The notes under the pieces were generated by a model. The model was given only the letters and a program-made list of their open reading frames with translations, was not told the origin of the DNA and did no database searches. DNA of 64,000 nucleotides from positions 124,001 to 188,000 of the forward strand of contig QPFY01000019.1 in assembly GCA_003665825.1 (NCBI GenBank). Reading direction: 5' to 3'. A program made the translations under genes and the position numbers. How positions within the stretch are numbered: position 1 is the first letter of the stretch; every line of letters begins with the position of its first letter. This document shows positions 45,167 through 57,600 of this stretch, piece by piece. This DNA is from Microbotryum silenes-acaulis (lineage: Eukaryota > Basidiomycota > Microbotryomycetes > Microbotryales > Microbotryaceae).

Positions 45167-48100
45167 ATGTCGTCGAGTAGTACCAAAGGTGAAGACGGTG
45201 ATGGTCGTAAAGCGAGCAATGCGGGGGTTAGACTTTCGGCGCTTGACAACGAGGAGCCAACTCCTCACACGCCCCAGCCCCAAGCTCAGCCTCAGTCGCG
45301 CCGTCCGCGCAACGGCGCACCGCCGGCCCATAGGACGAGCGCATCCACTTCAACGACAAGCACTACCACTACCACTACCACTACCACTGCTTCCTCTCAA
45401 TCTCGCCAAACGCATTATCGCTCTCTGTCCTTACCTGAACGTCACTGCTCGCCGACCAGCTCCAATCCCATCGCATCGGACTCACCCCTGGCAGCTCTCA
45501 TCGCCAAGTCACCTTCGCCGCTTCAGCTAGACGTGGCTTCGTACGACCGACCTTCGATCACGACGACGCCCCACTTGCGCTCGTCGAACCCCGGTCGCCC
45601 ACCTTTCCAGTTCCAGCAATCCCACGACGACACGTACGAATCGGCTCAGAGCCCCGTAGATGCACTGACTGGTAGGATGACGCCGTTCCATTTCTTCCGA
45701 GAGACCGACGGCGACGACGATCGCCCCTCCACCTCGCGCGCATCGATGCCCGCCTCTCTCTCGCGTGCCTGGACCTCACAAGCCGACCTTAGTAGCCAGG
45801 CGATTGCCACTCGTCCCTCAAATGGGACCACCTTCGGAGAAGCGTCTTCGTCAGCGTCTACGTCCATCTTAGGTCACAACATCTGGACCGACCCACCTGC
45901 CCGAGCGCCGAGTCGTCAAGACTCGATGGGGAGCCTGCACCTCCACTCAGATGCCCAGCTCGAGTACCTTCGTGAATGGCAGGACCCTCCCCAACGATCC
46001 TCTCGGGATGATGTCGCCGATCTGGCGAGCCAAGGCATAGGTCTCGAGTGGACTCCAACCTTGACCACGTCAACACTCGAATTGACGAATCGAGTCGGAA
46101 TGCTCTCGGATATGTCCATGTTGCTGCGCGATCGGGTTCTTGCACTCGAGCGCGACAGGATGAGCAATTCGCAAGAGCTCGATCAACTTCGTGGGTTCGT
46201 ACAAAATGCTTTGATGAACCAGCACCAGCAGCAACGACCTCAGAACCCGTCCCACGCTGTGTACGACGCACCCCACCAACGTCCCATCCTGACCCCTCTT
46301 CGTCCACCTTCGGCCTCGGGCTGGAACGGTGGAGGTCGCACCTACTGCAGCGGTGGCCAAGTCGAATCAAGCCTGAAAACCTATGCTTCTCCCCATACTC
46401 CTCACCATAGCCGGCACCACACCCCGTCTTCTTCGATTGGTAGCTTTCTCGATTCCATCGGAAGTCACACTACCGAAGACGCCGCCACCTGCAGCACCGC
46501 TGGATCCTTGTCGTACTATGGATCGGCATCGTCGTCTGTTGCTCATTCGCCTGTCGTCTCGCAAGGTCCTTCGATCGCAAAACTTGCCGAGTATCGCTTC
46601 GCGTCCAGTCCTGGGGATGGTGGAGGCTTCAATGGTGCGACCGGCGGCGAGGGTGGTCGAGGACCGTTCCGATTCGGCGCAGGTGCTTTGCCCGCGCCAG
46701 GTGAGACTCTCCGAGGTGGACCGACAAGCCAAGACCTCTCGTCCTCCTCTTCCAACTCGGTCGTACCACCTCTGTGGACCGAGAAGCCGAGTGGACATCG
46801 GCGGTCGCGCGGTAGTGAGCCGGGACCGATCTACCATACTGGTGGGCAAGGTCATCAAGGTCGCGACAGGGATCGTGATCGTGGTGGCTCCATGTCGGCG
46901 ATCTCTCCGCTCGCGGCTCAACCTCAGTGGATCACCAGGCAGACGGTGAGTGGTGAAATGCAGAGTTCAAACTGGGGAACGAGCCCTGGACTGATCTCGT
47001 TGATGAGACTCTTCAGTCGTTCGAGCACATCAACTACCGAGCGCTCCTCGAGAATGAGACCGACATTGACGATGAGGTTGGTACAACAATTGTGTTGTAG
47101 GAAAAGGCCTAGAATTTGACGCATGGGCTGATATGAGGCTGAATCTATCTCTTTAGGCTTTCGTTCGACGCGTCATGACCCAGAACGATCAGCAGTGCTC
47201 CCTGTTCCTTCAGCAACGCGTGCGCAGCACCTCGTCCGACCTGAGGCGTCGATCGTTGTTCAATGCCGTCTCGAAGCACTTGCTACCCCTAGCGGTGTCC
47301 AAGTTCGGTAGGTTTCAAGATACTTCAAATATCAGCTTCAAATCCAACAATTGACATCGTCGACTATGGCATTGAATCCCGTCCGTGATAGGCAATTTCC
47401 TCGTCTCGCGGTGTCTCGAGTACGGTGGCAGCGAGCTCGCTTCAATGTTTACGCAGAGGCTCACGGGAAGGTTCCTCGAACTTGCACTCGATCATGCGGG
47501 ATGTCATGTCGTCCAAAGGCTGCTGGATTATGGCGGTCAAGTGACCAAGGTGCGCTCCTCATGTGCTGCCACAGTGTCTAGCTAGCCCCTCACTAAACCT
47601 CTCTACGCGCCTGTGTCCAGACCCTCGTGGTAAAAGAGTGAGTACATCGGTTGGTATACGAATTCGAACACCGATATGTGTTGGTTGCTGTTTATTTCTC
47701 ACAGAATTATGGACCAGCCCTTGACCCTGACGTCGAAGAATGCATGTCACTGCTGGAACCGGCTACTCTCAACCGTGAACTCGCCCGAGTTTTACGAAGG
47801 ACTCGCGCGCACGGGTCGCGGTCTTTGGGCCGAGGTGCGTGAATGACCTATGTGCAGAGACCAAAAACAAAAAGAACCAATAATCATTGACGTGGGTAAC
47901 CACGCTACACAGATTACGAAAGAGGAGGGAGGCTCGCTCGTCTGCCAACACACTCTCGAGGATTGGCCTGCGGCTCACACATCGGTCATCGCGAGGGAAC
48001 TGTACGACAGCATGGAACAGGTCGCGAAGTCGTCTTGCGGCAGTTTCGTTCTTTCCACCTTGCTCGATCGCAACGCGCTTCCCTTCCGTGCCAAGTTGAT

Positions 48101-48560
48101 GGACATCGCCCCTCGTCTCGCGCTCGATTCGTTTGGAGCCAAGGCTCTCGAAAAGGCGATCCGCACGGGCAAAATCCAGGCTCACGCAGTGGCAACCTTT
48201 GTCGAGGTGATCTGCCGATCACAAGATGGGTGAGCTCACTCGCCCGTCCAGGTATCGGCGTTGAATCCATAGACTGAAAAGGGGCATGATTTCACAGCCG
48301 CCCTCCTGTCCTCGTCGACGTCGCTTCTCATGCGAACGGTGCCCAACTCATCAGCGTCCTTTTGACGGGCGGCAACTCGGTTTCTTATGACGGTCGCATG
48401 ATAATCGCTCGCACGGTGTCGCAGCATGCGGTAAGTAACGACCAAACATGATGGGGCTAAAAACGCTGACCTCTCCGTCCTCATCGTGCAGTCGGTCTTG
48501 AAGCATGCATCTCACGGTCAACGCGTGTGGAACATCTGCCAGGCCATGACCGTTCGTTGA
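45167..48560 (+). CDS. PUF (Pumilio-repeat) RNA-binding protein
   Basis: PUF proteins bind 3' UTR motifs and repress or localise mRNAs. Nine exons: 45167-46945, 47017-47076, 47157-47307, 47392-47549, 47621-47637 (17 nt), 47705-47834, 47913-48229, 48298-48430, 48492-48560, 2814 nt and 937 residues. The N-terminal 590 residues are disordered and Ser/Pro/Gln/His-rich, with a Thr run encoded by ACTACC repeats near 45361 and a short coiled-coil-like stretch (LLRDRVLALERDRMSNSQELDQLRGF). PUF repeats follow: LAVSKFGNFLVSRCLEYGG, LALDHAGCHVVQRLLDYGG, QVAKSSCGSFVLSTLLDR, LALDSFGAKALEKAIRTG, VASHANGAQLISVLL, HASHGQRVWNICQ. The repeats are divergent, like yeast Puf2/Jsn1 types, but I see no RRM. The target is unknown. 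Confidence 0.85.
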
Positions 48561-51528
48561 ACTACTTGATCCATTTTCATTCACTCCATTACCCACTGCA
48601 CTACTACGTACTGCCCGCCAGCCAATTTTTAAAACTCGTCTTGTCCATTCGTCCCCAGGTGTCCTCGTCAAGAAGTTATTTTCGCTTGCTTTCAATACTC
48701 GGCTTCACTCGCTGGTCCCCTTCCACGCTTGTTCCTCGGTATCGCGCTCTCTTTATCTTAAGATGGTTCTACCGTATGATTTAGTATCCCTAACCTCGTT
48801 GTATCGTATGCCCTGACGGCGACATTCGCTAGGTCCTGGATGGCTGCTGAGGCTCTGCTCGATGTCGTGGGGCCGACTCCCTTTCAAACGTCGACATTTC
48901 CGGGCTTACAGAGCCAGAATGATGGTGTGCGATGTCGAACATTTCATTTATTGCCCATGTGCAACACCTGCTAACGCTTGTCAGGCCTCCAGCTCCGTGA
49001 TACATGGTGTACTCCAGTGCCATCCTCGGAAGGAAGAGCGCTAGCTGCTAGCTGCTCGCTAACAGGCCAGACTGAATGCAGTCAGAGCAACGACCGGACG
49101 TCACGTGCCGAGGATCCGCAGTTTGGCGTCGCTGTGAATGACGTAATGTGGACCGCCAGCGCCGCTGATAGCGCTGATAGCCCACGAGGCGGGGGCACGA
49201 GGCGGGAGCCACGGCGTCAGCGCGAAGTGGAAACTTACCAAACATCAACTTGGCCTACGAGTCTTTGACATTTTGAGAAGATGTCCCGACTTGCGCAATT
49301 TCATCCCCTAAGTCGGAACCTGGACTCGGCCTACTAGGTTAATTGAACGCAGCCCGACCCCGACGACGAAGCCCGATCAATTTTCACCTCAGGCAGACAC
49401 ACGTGATCCGTCCCTTGTATCGCGAAGCTCGGCGAGTCCGAGTCGCTGACGTTGCTTTCGCACTCATACTTCGAAACCGCCGGCCCGCCGCGAGCGCGCT
49501 CTCTCCATGGCATACACCAATACTTCAAATCAACGATTAGCGAACAACTTGTTGGGTCCTGTGGAACCAATCAGTTCCACTTGGGCAACCTGCTCCAGAA
49601 TGCTCGTGTCGCAGGCTTGGCTTCGCTCCTCTCATGCTTCATGATCCGTGTCCAACCTATTTCGATACGTCGCAGACTCCTCGTCTTTGATGGAGGTGAT
49701 GTCAGACACGAGGCCCCCAGCTTTCCAACTTTTCGACTCGGTGTGCTCAGTGACTCCCCTCTCCCTCGCTTCGCACCATTTGATTGCAGCAGGTGCGCCC
49801 CTCAACGATCGGCGTCGGCGACGTACTCGAGGCTTCCCACTCCACTCGACGCGACGCGACGCGACGCGCCGACGGCAGAATCACTCAAGTTTCACTCTGC
49901 GTTCTTTCAGATGTATGGCACAATCATATTTCCCCAAGCTCGGGTGTAATATCCGGATACGAGCTTCATACACGATGTTAGCAGTCTCGTGTGGGTATAG
50001 CCAAGGGCCTCCGAGTCAGATTCACCGGGTCTACTATCTCAGGGCTTTGCCTTCTGCTGTAATACTTTGAAGACTTGACTTGACCTTGTCTGCAGAACAC
50101 ATAGATTGCAGCCCCTCTCGTCATCGTCTCACAACTGCACCTAATCTCGGCGAATGCAGATATGCTCTTCACGTGACCCTCGCCGGTTCGCAGCCTTTGA
50201 TGGAGGGCATCCACTGTATTTACCAAAGTGATCATTCTGCATTGAGTACCAAGATGGACTACCCCTTGACGGAGATAAGAGGCGGGATATTAATGTTCAT
50301 ACTATTCAAGCGTGGAGTTGAGTGCAAACCTCGGAACGAGATGATGGCGTCAAGGAGAGTCTCGGACCGCGCCGGCTCGTGTCTCGCGACTCGGGTTTTC
50401 CCTACTCTGCCAATTCACGTCTGATTACGTGAATCCACTTGCTTCTCGCGAGCACCCGGGCCGAAAGACCAAGGGTAAAAAAATAACGCAAATCGATGAT
50501 ATCCACTTCTTCTCTTGGACTATGAGGTATCCCATGGACAGTGTTGTGCCTTTACAGCACGGAAGTGCAGCTTGAGGGCGCTGCGTGAGCCTATTCTGCT
50601 ACGATTGGTAGCTAGAAAGCCGCTTTTGAGCGGCCTGTACGCGCGCCTCTTATGAACGGTACCTTTCATGTCTGGCTGAGATGTCAGGTTTCGAAGCGCC
50701 GACGTTCCCAAGAGCCGGCCGGGGAGGACCGGGGCTCCGGGCTCCAAGAGAGGGTTCGAGGAGCTCCTCGAGACATACGGTTAGTCGCCACCTGCCGTAC
50801 TTGCCACCTGCCTTTGCGTCGACCAACTCTGTGTTCTCACGTCCACCAACTTGTGTGTGTGTTTCCCCCTCGTCCTCGACCTCGTCCTCGGAGTTCCACC
50901 ACGCTTGGCGCCCAAGGTTTAATCAGCGCCCCAAAGCCTGGACCTTTCGTCCTCGCGTCGAATCGTTATCCGTCAATTTACGAGTCGCGGCTCGGAGGTC
51001 CACACGGAAGGTGGCACCCCCCAGCCGCGGGCAGGGCGACGGCCACGGCGCTCCCAAAGGCATCACTAAGACTCTCGATCAGGCTGGACGACTCTACTAG
51101 GCCGATCGGAACCACGTCGACGTGCGACCTCTGGGTACAGAATACGACCCTTTTCACTCGAGTGAGACTTGATTGACTCCACCCGTCCGATGTGCTGAAG
51201 GCTCTTGCCTCAAGTCTCAAGAGTCGAACTGCCGTCGATTTTGTCGATCTCGCCGAGGGGTCAGGTCAGGGGCAGTGCGAACTAATTTGCGGCGAGCCGT
51301 TGCCATTTGCCGATTCCCAGAGTGCGACAAGACTCCGAAGCGCCAGAAAAGGCGGGCGATTATTGCGGGACTCGTGACGAGCAACTCCCGCCGGCGTGGC
51401 GCCCCCACTTGAGCTTACTTGCCAACACCCGTCACTGGCATTGCCTCACGCATCACCGACGACTGGGCTCGGCTCGTCGCTTGCGCCTCTCGAGTCGCAG
51501 TCAAACCATTCATCTTACAGCTTGAAGA
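48561..51528. other. 3-kb stretch without a recognisable gene
   Basis: The longest gap in the window. ORFs up to 174 codons occur on both strands but overlap one another in several frames and show no family motifs. A GACGC repeat lies at about 49848-49870 and there are inverted-repeat words near 49039-49060. It could hold a non-coding RNA, a fast-evolving gene or repeat debris; I see no evidence that decides. Confidence 0.45.
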
Positions 51529-53904
51529 ATGGCCTCCACCAGCGTCAAGACCAACGGTCATCAGGCCAGCGCTCCACCATTATCTCCGGCACAAGCAGCG
51601 GCAGCGACAGCGTTGGCGAGACAGCACGAAGCCAAGAGAAGGAGATGGCAAGAGCAGTGTCGAGTCGTCCGTCTGCGCGGTCATGCCACACGGGATGCAA
51701 CAGGAGCAGAAGAAGACCAAGACTCGACACCGGCCTTTGAGATGCTCGTCGTCGTGAGTGCTTGCGGTTCCGCTCCAGAGTCTCGACTCTCCCCCTGTCC
51801 GGCTGCAGTGGGCGATCTCCGCCACCCCGAAAGCTTCTCGGGTCGCGAGCAACGAGCTCAGTTACAGGATCCTCAGCGGTTTCACGTGGGCGGTTACAGA
51901 ACGATCATTGACTTGTCATCCATCGAACCCAGGGCTGCGGGGGTGGACCATTGGAGACCAACTTGTCATCGTATCTCGTCAAGCCTTATTCAACAAAGTG
52001 GGCCGATGGGTGCACCTCGCTCGAAGGTCAGTTCGCCCTTCTTCGCACTTTGCCAAAATTATCTTCAATATCTCCTGGATTTGTGAGCTTCACGTGTTGA
52101 TTCGTGATTTCTCGGCACCACTTGAACATACAGCTGGATCCACGATCGGCGCCTTGGCCAGCTTGATCGAAACCCAGCCTTACGCCTTTGCCGACTTTGG
52201 GCTCAAGATCGGCGTGGACTTGCACGAGCAAACATCCGAAACTAATCACAACTTGGACAGTACAACGACACCACCCAGCAAGCGTAGTCGGAAGGAGGCC
52301 AAGGGCAAACGAGCGGTCGGCGTTGGCCGTGAAGGAGGAGGCAAGGCAGCGGGCAAGATTTGGGACATGGTCAGATGTTTCGCCATCTCCCATGCACATC
52401 TCGATCATATCCAGGGTCTCATCATCTCTTCGGGCGCATCGTTGAGCCCACGGCCGGTCTATGGTACCTCGCGGACACTGGCGAACCTCGACAACGTCTT
52501 TGATGGCGGCGTGTGGCCGAGACTGGTCGGATGGGAGAGCGATGGGAAGACCGCCGGTCGCGCTTACCTGTATCGAGAGTGAGTTGCAGTGAATGTTAAT
52601 GCAGACTGGGCCGCACCCTGAGCTGGTGCTTTGTACCGCCCACAGGATCACGAGACCGAACGGGGAGTGGTCGCCCTTGTCCCCTTCCCTTTCATTCGAG
52701 GCCATGCCAATCTCCCACGGGATGGACCCGTCCTTCTTCCACCCACCAAAACCCCGGCCTACAACATCATCTTCCGGTACAGATGCGGCCAGTGTATCCA
52801 AGGCACCGACAGAGACTGAATGCTACGATTCGACCGCCTTCTTTGTTCGCGAGTCCGTCACCGGCCAGAACTACGAATTTCTCTTCTATGGCGACGTCGA
52901 ACCCGACTCGATCTCGAAACGACCCCTCAATTTGGCCGTCTGCAAAGTCGCCGCGCCGCGGATTGTGGCGGGCAAGTTGTCGACTATTTTTTTGGAATGC
53001 TCTTATCCGACCTCGCAACCTACGGACAAACTGTGGGGGCATCTTTCCCCGCCTTTCATGATGGAGGAGCTTCTAGTGCTGAGGGACCAGGTCGTCCAAT
53101 ATCGCATTGAGTACGAGGGCTGGTCGAAGGAGAACGCGCAGATCCAGCCCTTGAAAGGCGTGACTATCGTCATCATCCACATCAAGGACGACATCCTGTC
53201 CTTCCCTTCGCCCGACCCTTCGCGGTCGCCTTCGCCGCACCTGGACCAGTCCACTGGCCACTCCAACTTTTCCGGCAACTCTTTATCACCCTTCGCCCCT
53301 TCAGCGATGTCACACCATGCGCCGCTTTCTTTATCCCCTCCTATGCCCGCTTTACCTTCCCATCGTCACTCGATCGTCGGATCGATGATGGCTTATTCAC
53401 TTACCAAACCTATCTCTATCTCTGCCTTATCCCTTGCCTGCGATGGCGAAGAGGAGGCCTCTGGCACGCTCTCACCTCCACCCAAGGACGATGGACTTGG
53501 ACCTCGACGCTCGAGTCTACCGGGCAGCTTATCAGGTCTGACCATGTCGAGGAGAGCGGCGAGCCAAGCCATGGTCGGAGAAACCACCGAATCGCCGGAC
53601 CCTGCGTACCCCATCGTCACGACGCACAGAGGCCAGAACACCGAATTCACCAGCGCTTACGACGATGGAGCAAGTGAGAGGGATTCGGTGTGCGAGCGCG
53701 ATTGTATCGAGGAGGAGACGGTGCATGAGAGGATCGAAAGGGAGTTGAACGAGTTGGAGAGAGAGGCGCAGACCGGGGTCAGCTTTTTGAGGGCGACGCA
53801 GGGGATGAGGCTGGGTGAGTGGGGAGGACTCTTGGGCACACCGCTTGCTCCATTAATCCTTGTACTGATGAACCTTTATTCCCTGATATTTTACAGTCTT
53901 CTAA
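51529..53904 (+). CDS. PDE1: Class II (low-affinity) 3',5'-cyclic nucleotide phosphodiesterase
   Basis: Hydrolyses cAMP; metallo-beta-lactamase fold. Exons: 51529-51750, 51933-52026, 52134-52578, 52646-53814, 53897-53904, 1938 nt and 645 residues. Marks: FEMLVGCGGGPLETNLSSYLVKPYSTKWADGCTSLEAGSTIGALASLI, then the signature HAHLDHIQGLIISSGA with HAHLDH at residues 192-197, YGTSRTLANLDNVFDGGVWP, FFVRE, FLFYGDVEPDS, IFLECSYP, LWGHLSPPFMMEEL, and ITIVIIHIKD-type GVTIVIIHIKDDI. A disordered insert of about 200 residues precedes the end, GVSFLRATQGMRLVF. The last exon is only 8 nt. If the last intron is kept, the frame runs on to 54020 with unrelated sequence, so splicing is preferred. Confidence 0.92.
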
Positions 53905-54602
53905 CCATCCAAGCTGCGGGAGTCTCGCTCAAACCCGATTCTGAAGAAACCAGAAAAGTAGTTCCGTCTCGCCAAGTCTTGGCGCATGTGTTGTTTTTCC
54001 CTCGATCTAAAAGCTTTTGATCATCGGTGTCTTCTGATGCTTTCCCTTAACCCTTTTCTTGCGTTTATGGTTGTTCTCTCTTAATTGTTGCATCTGTTCC
54101 CAGCTATTGTTTTACATTTTTCCCCAAAGCCTGGTCATCTTCCTCGTCTACGCCCGCGAATCTCTTCAACCCGGGGCTCTTCATGATCGAATCCAATGTT
54201 CCTCCCAAAGTTGTGCTTATTGTTCTTGTAACGGTCGAAAATCCTATGACTCGGCATTTTGATGGGGCGTGTTTCATCCGGTGGGGAAAGGTCTCGTTTG
54301 GCATCACATTGCGAAGAAAGGAGAAGGAGTAAGTTGTTAACAAGAAAGGGGGTGCAACCCTCTAAAAGAGATGGGTAGGTAGGTTAGACATCGAGCGAAC
54401 TTGTAGAGGAGAACAAGAACAAAACAGTCGATTCGAAAGTTCTCACAAGGAAAGATGTTAAAGAAGATGAATTAGACGACAGAAGAAAAATTAGCAATGG
54501 GAATGCGAGGGCGTGCAAAAGTAAAGAGTTGGGGGGATGGGGAGATAATGTTTGCTAAAAAGCAAGGAGTCGAAAAGCGAAGGAGAAGGGTTAGAGGCGG
54601 AT
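53905..54602. other. Gap between convergent PDE1 and the PP4R1-like gene
   Basis: 698 bases between two convergent genes; A/G-rich from 54300 to 54600. No gene seen; probably 3' UTRs. Confidence 0.4.
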
Positions 54603-57600
54603 CTAATTCGTTCCTCGATGGACTTCGACGAAACTATCGTCGACCATATCGCGCGTCCACAGCGCATCCGGACCGTTCGAAGCGCCGTCCTCGTCGAAAT
54701 CCATGATCTCATCGTCGTCGCCTTCACCGGACATGACAGAGTCGTCGCTTCCTAGATCACGTTCAAAATGCACACCGTGGGAAGAGGGGTTGGATCGCGT
54801 AGCCGTGGGAAGAGGTCGATCATCTTCTTCCATTTCGGAGGAAGGGTCATCGACTTCCCCGTGATGGTTTCGCAGACGACTTTGGACCCCGACGGATCGA
54901 TCGACCATCATTGAGTCGGGCGTGGAGGAGCGCGAGTCGCCGTCAGGAACGTAGAATCGAACGATCGGATCCCGTACGTCGCGATCGGTGCAGTGGAAGA
55001 GCGCCCTTAGGAGCCCGGAGAGCGGGGTGCGCGACGAGAGCTCGGCGTAGAATCGTTCTATAGAATGCCACACATGGTCGTTAGTGATCGCTGCCGATAC
55101 TCAAGGGTCAATCATGTACGCACCATTCTGACACAATTCACTCGCAACTCGACCCACAGCAATCCGCACATTGATGACCCGATCCTGAGCGAGCTGCACC
55201 AACGCCGGCAAGAAGTGTTCCTCAAAGACCTCCCTCGGAACGCCAACTCGTATCGAAGCCAACACACACGACGTGTAAACAACCCGATTGCGGTAGCTCG
55301 CATCTTCGTAGAAGACGCTGAGGAAGGCCCACATCTTGGCACTGGCTTCTTCGTCGACCATGGTCGCTTGTATGAGATAAGGTACTGCGTAGACAGCTTG
55401 TTCCCGCACGGCCGCAACTTCATCCCCAAACGCCTTGGCGAGCAAGAGCAAAACTTCATCCGACGACCCAACGAGCATGTAGTGTGCTCCTAGACTGCCG
55501 AGGTACTTGGCAATCGTTTCCCTCCTTCTCCAAACAGTGATTTTGTCCCATGCTTCGACGAGAGCAGCCAATGCCGACCTGCCCGCATCGGATCCGAAAG
55601 CGAACAATAGACTCGTGAGATTGTCCAATAAGGCACTTTGGATCTGGTCGTGGTCGGTGAGGTACCAAGTGAACGGTTCGAGCAACGCGACGTCGGCTTG
55701 GGCGGGCCCGATGATCTTGGCTACTTCATGCAGGGAGGAAGCGAGCGATTGCCTCACTTTGGCCGTCTTGTGTTGGCACAGCTCGAAATGGTAAGGTCGT
55801 AACGAGGGCCACTTCTCACGACCCAACGTAAGGACGATGGCGGGGAAGTTGAAGGCACACATCACGGGTCGATCTGGATCGCGAGCGGAGGCGGCGGAAT
55901 TCCATGTCGGGGGCAAGTCGGCTACTGCGGCGGGAGGCGAATCAAGAGGGTTGGCTAATGGAGTGAATTCGTCCTCATCCTCAGAAGTCTGCGGAGCCAG
56001 AGCAGCGTCGGTAGCGCTCGTCCTAGCGTCACATTTCGAGATCGTCTGGCCCAAAAAGACCGAAAGGATCTCATCCGGCACGCCCGACGGGTCCTCGTAA
56101 AAGAGGTACGTCATCTCGCCGCAGACTTCGAGCGCGCCACTGCGTACGATGCGAGACGAGTCGCAACTGAACTGCTTCATGTGGTCGACAGCGAGCCGTC
56201 GTCGGAGGTCGCTGGGTAGACGCTTGCAGATCGCGGGTAGGACGAGGCATGCCGCTCGACGGACGTCAAAGTTGTCGTCGTGGGCGAAGACGGAGTACAT
56301 GGGTAGCTGTGATGGAATCGCAACAGGCCGAACGTCAGTACGACAGAACAAACGCCGTGCCAAGCCAAGCCGAGTCAACTCACCACCCTCGCCTCCACAA
56401 CTTCCAACGGCAAAGTCCTTGCCAAACTCCCCAGCGCCTGCGCCGCCTCCCTCCGAACATAATAAACCCCATCCCTGTTCAATTTCTCAACCTCCGGCAA
56501 GATCTGCACCGTCAACGTGTGCGGATCCAAACAATCCGTCGAAGCGATGGCGGCGACTAGGCTCATGGAAACGACTTTGCCGATCGTCGTTTCGTCATCG
56601 TCGACGCAGAAGTTGGGGTCGGGGGAAAAGGTTGAATGTTTCGGTTCACTAGGAGTCGATGCGGCACCGTTCGTGGTCGAAGTGGGGAGACCCCATCCGA
56701 GATCAGGGGCGGGGGAATCCAATGGCGAGTCGGCGAAAGGTCCCGAATCGGACGTGAGCCAGCCATCATCGTATGCATCTTCCTCGGGGCTCGAGAAGAG
56801 CTGAGGCGAGTTCGTCTGACGAGTTTGACTCGATGCCGAGGCGGGCGTCGAAGATCGCTCTGGTTCTTCTTCCTGGGCTTGTTTTTGAGCTTGTTGTTGC
56901 ACAAGTTGTTCGTCATCGTCAAGCCGAGCAAGGCCCAAGACGATACCTGTAACGATCTCGTCCTCTAATAACCGCCTCGCGTCAGGTGTGAGTTGATAAC
57001 CCGGTGTAGTCCCATCCGCAGGCGTCGGCGTCGGCGTCGAATCCTCCTCCACGGAAGGTAAGGGCACATTCGACAAGAAAGGCGAAGACACCGGTGACTC
57101 GAACGGGATCTGCTTGCCCTTGAGTCGACACAAGAATCGCACGAGCGCACTCTCAGCCCCTTTCGCAACACCACTGGACTGATCCGTCAATAAGGCGCCC
57201 AGTAGGGAGGTGAACGTCGCCGATGAGATGCGAGGCGAGTCCGCTACTTCGGTGTTGGAAGGCGAGGTTTTTGATGTTGGCGGGGGGGTCGAACTCGCTG
57301 CCGAGTCGTCCGAGAGCCCAAAGTGCGTCGAAGTAGGGGATCGCTCCCCATTCGGCATCGTCGATTCCGAATGCTGATGTTGATGATGCTGATGATGCTG
57401 ATGCACAGACGGGTAACGCGAAGGAACGGGCGAACCACCCGCCACGACCTCCGTCCCATTCGCTTGTATCGGCGCAGGACTCCTATGTAACCCTCCCTCA
57501 TGTGAAGGGTCGAGTTCAATCAACGGGCACTGGCTGAAGAAATGCCACATGACGCGATCGAGTTGCATCGCGAATGCCTCCTTGACGTAATCGGCCGGAT

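Noticed and set aside
49452..49949. 166-codon plus-strand ORF in the gene desert
   Set aside because: Other frames are equally open over the same bases and no motif is visible.
52593..54020. Reading the PDE1 last exon straight to 54020
   Set aside because: The added residues look like translated intron and UTR; a good donor and acceptor end the protein at 53904.
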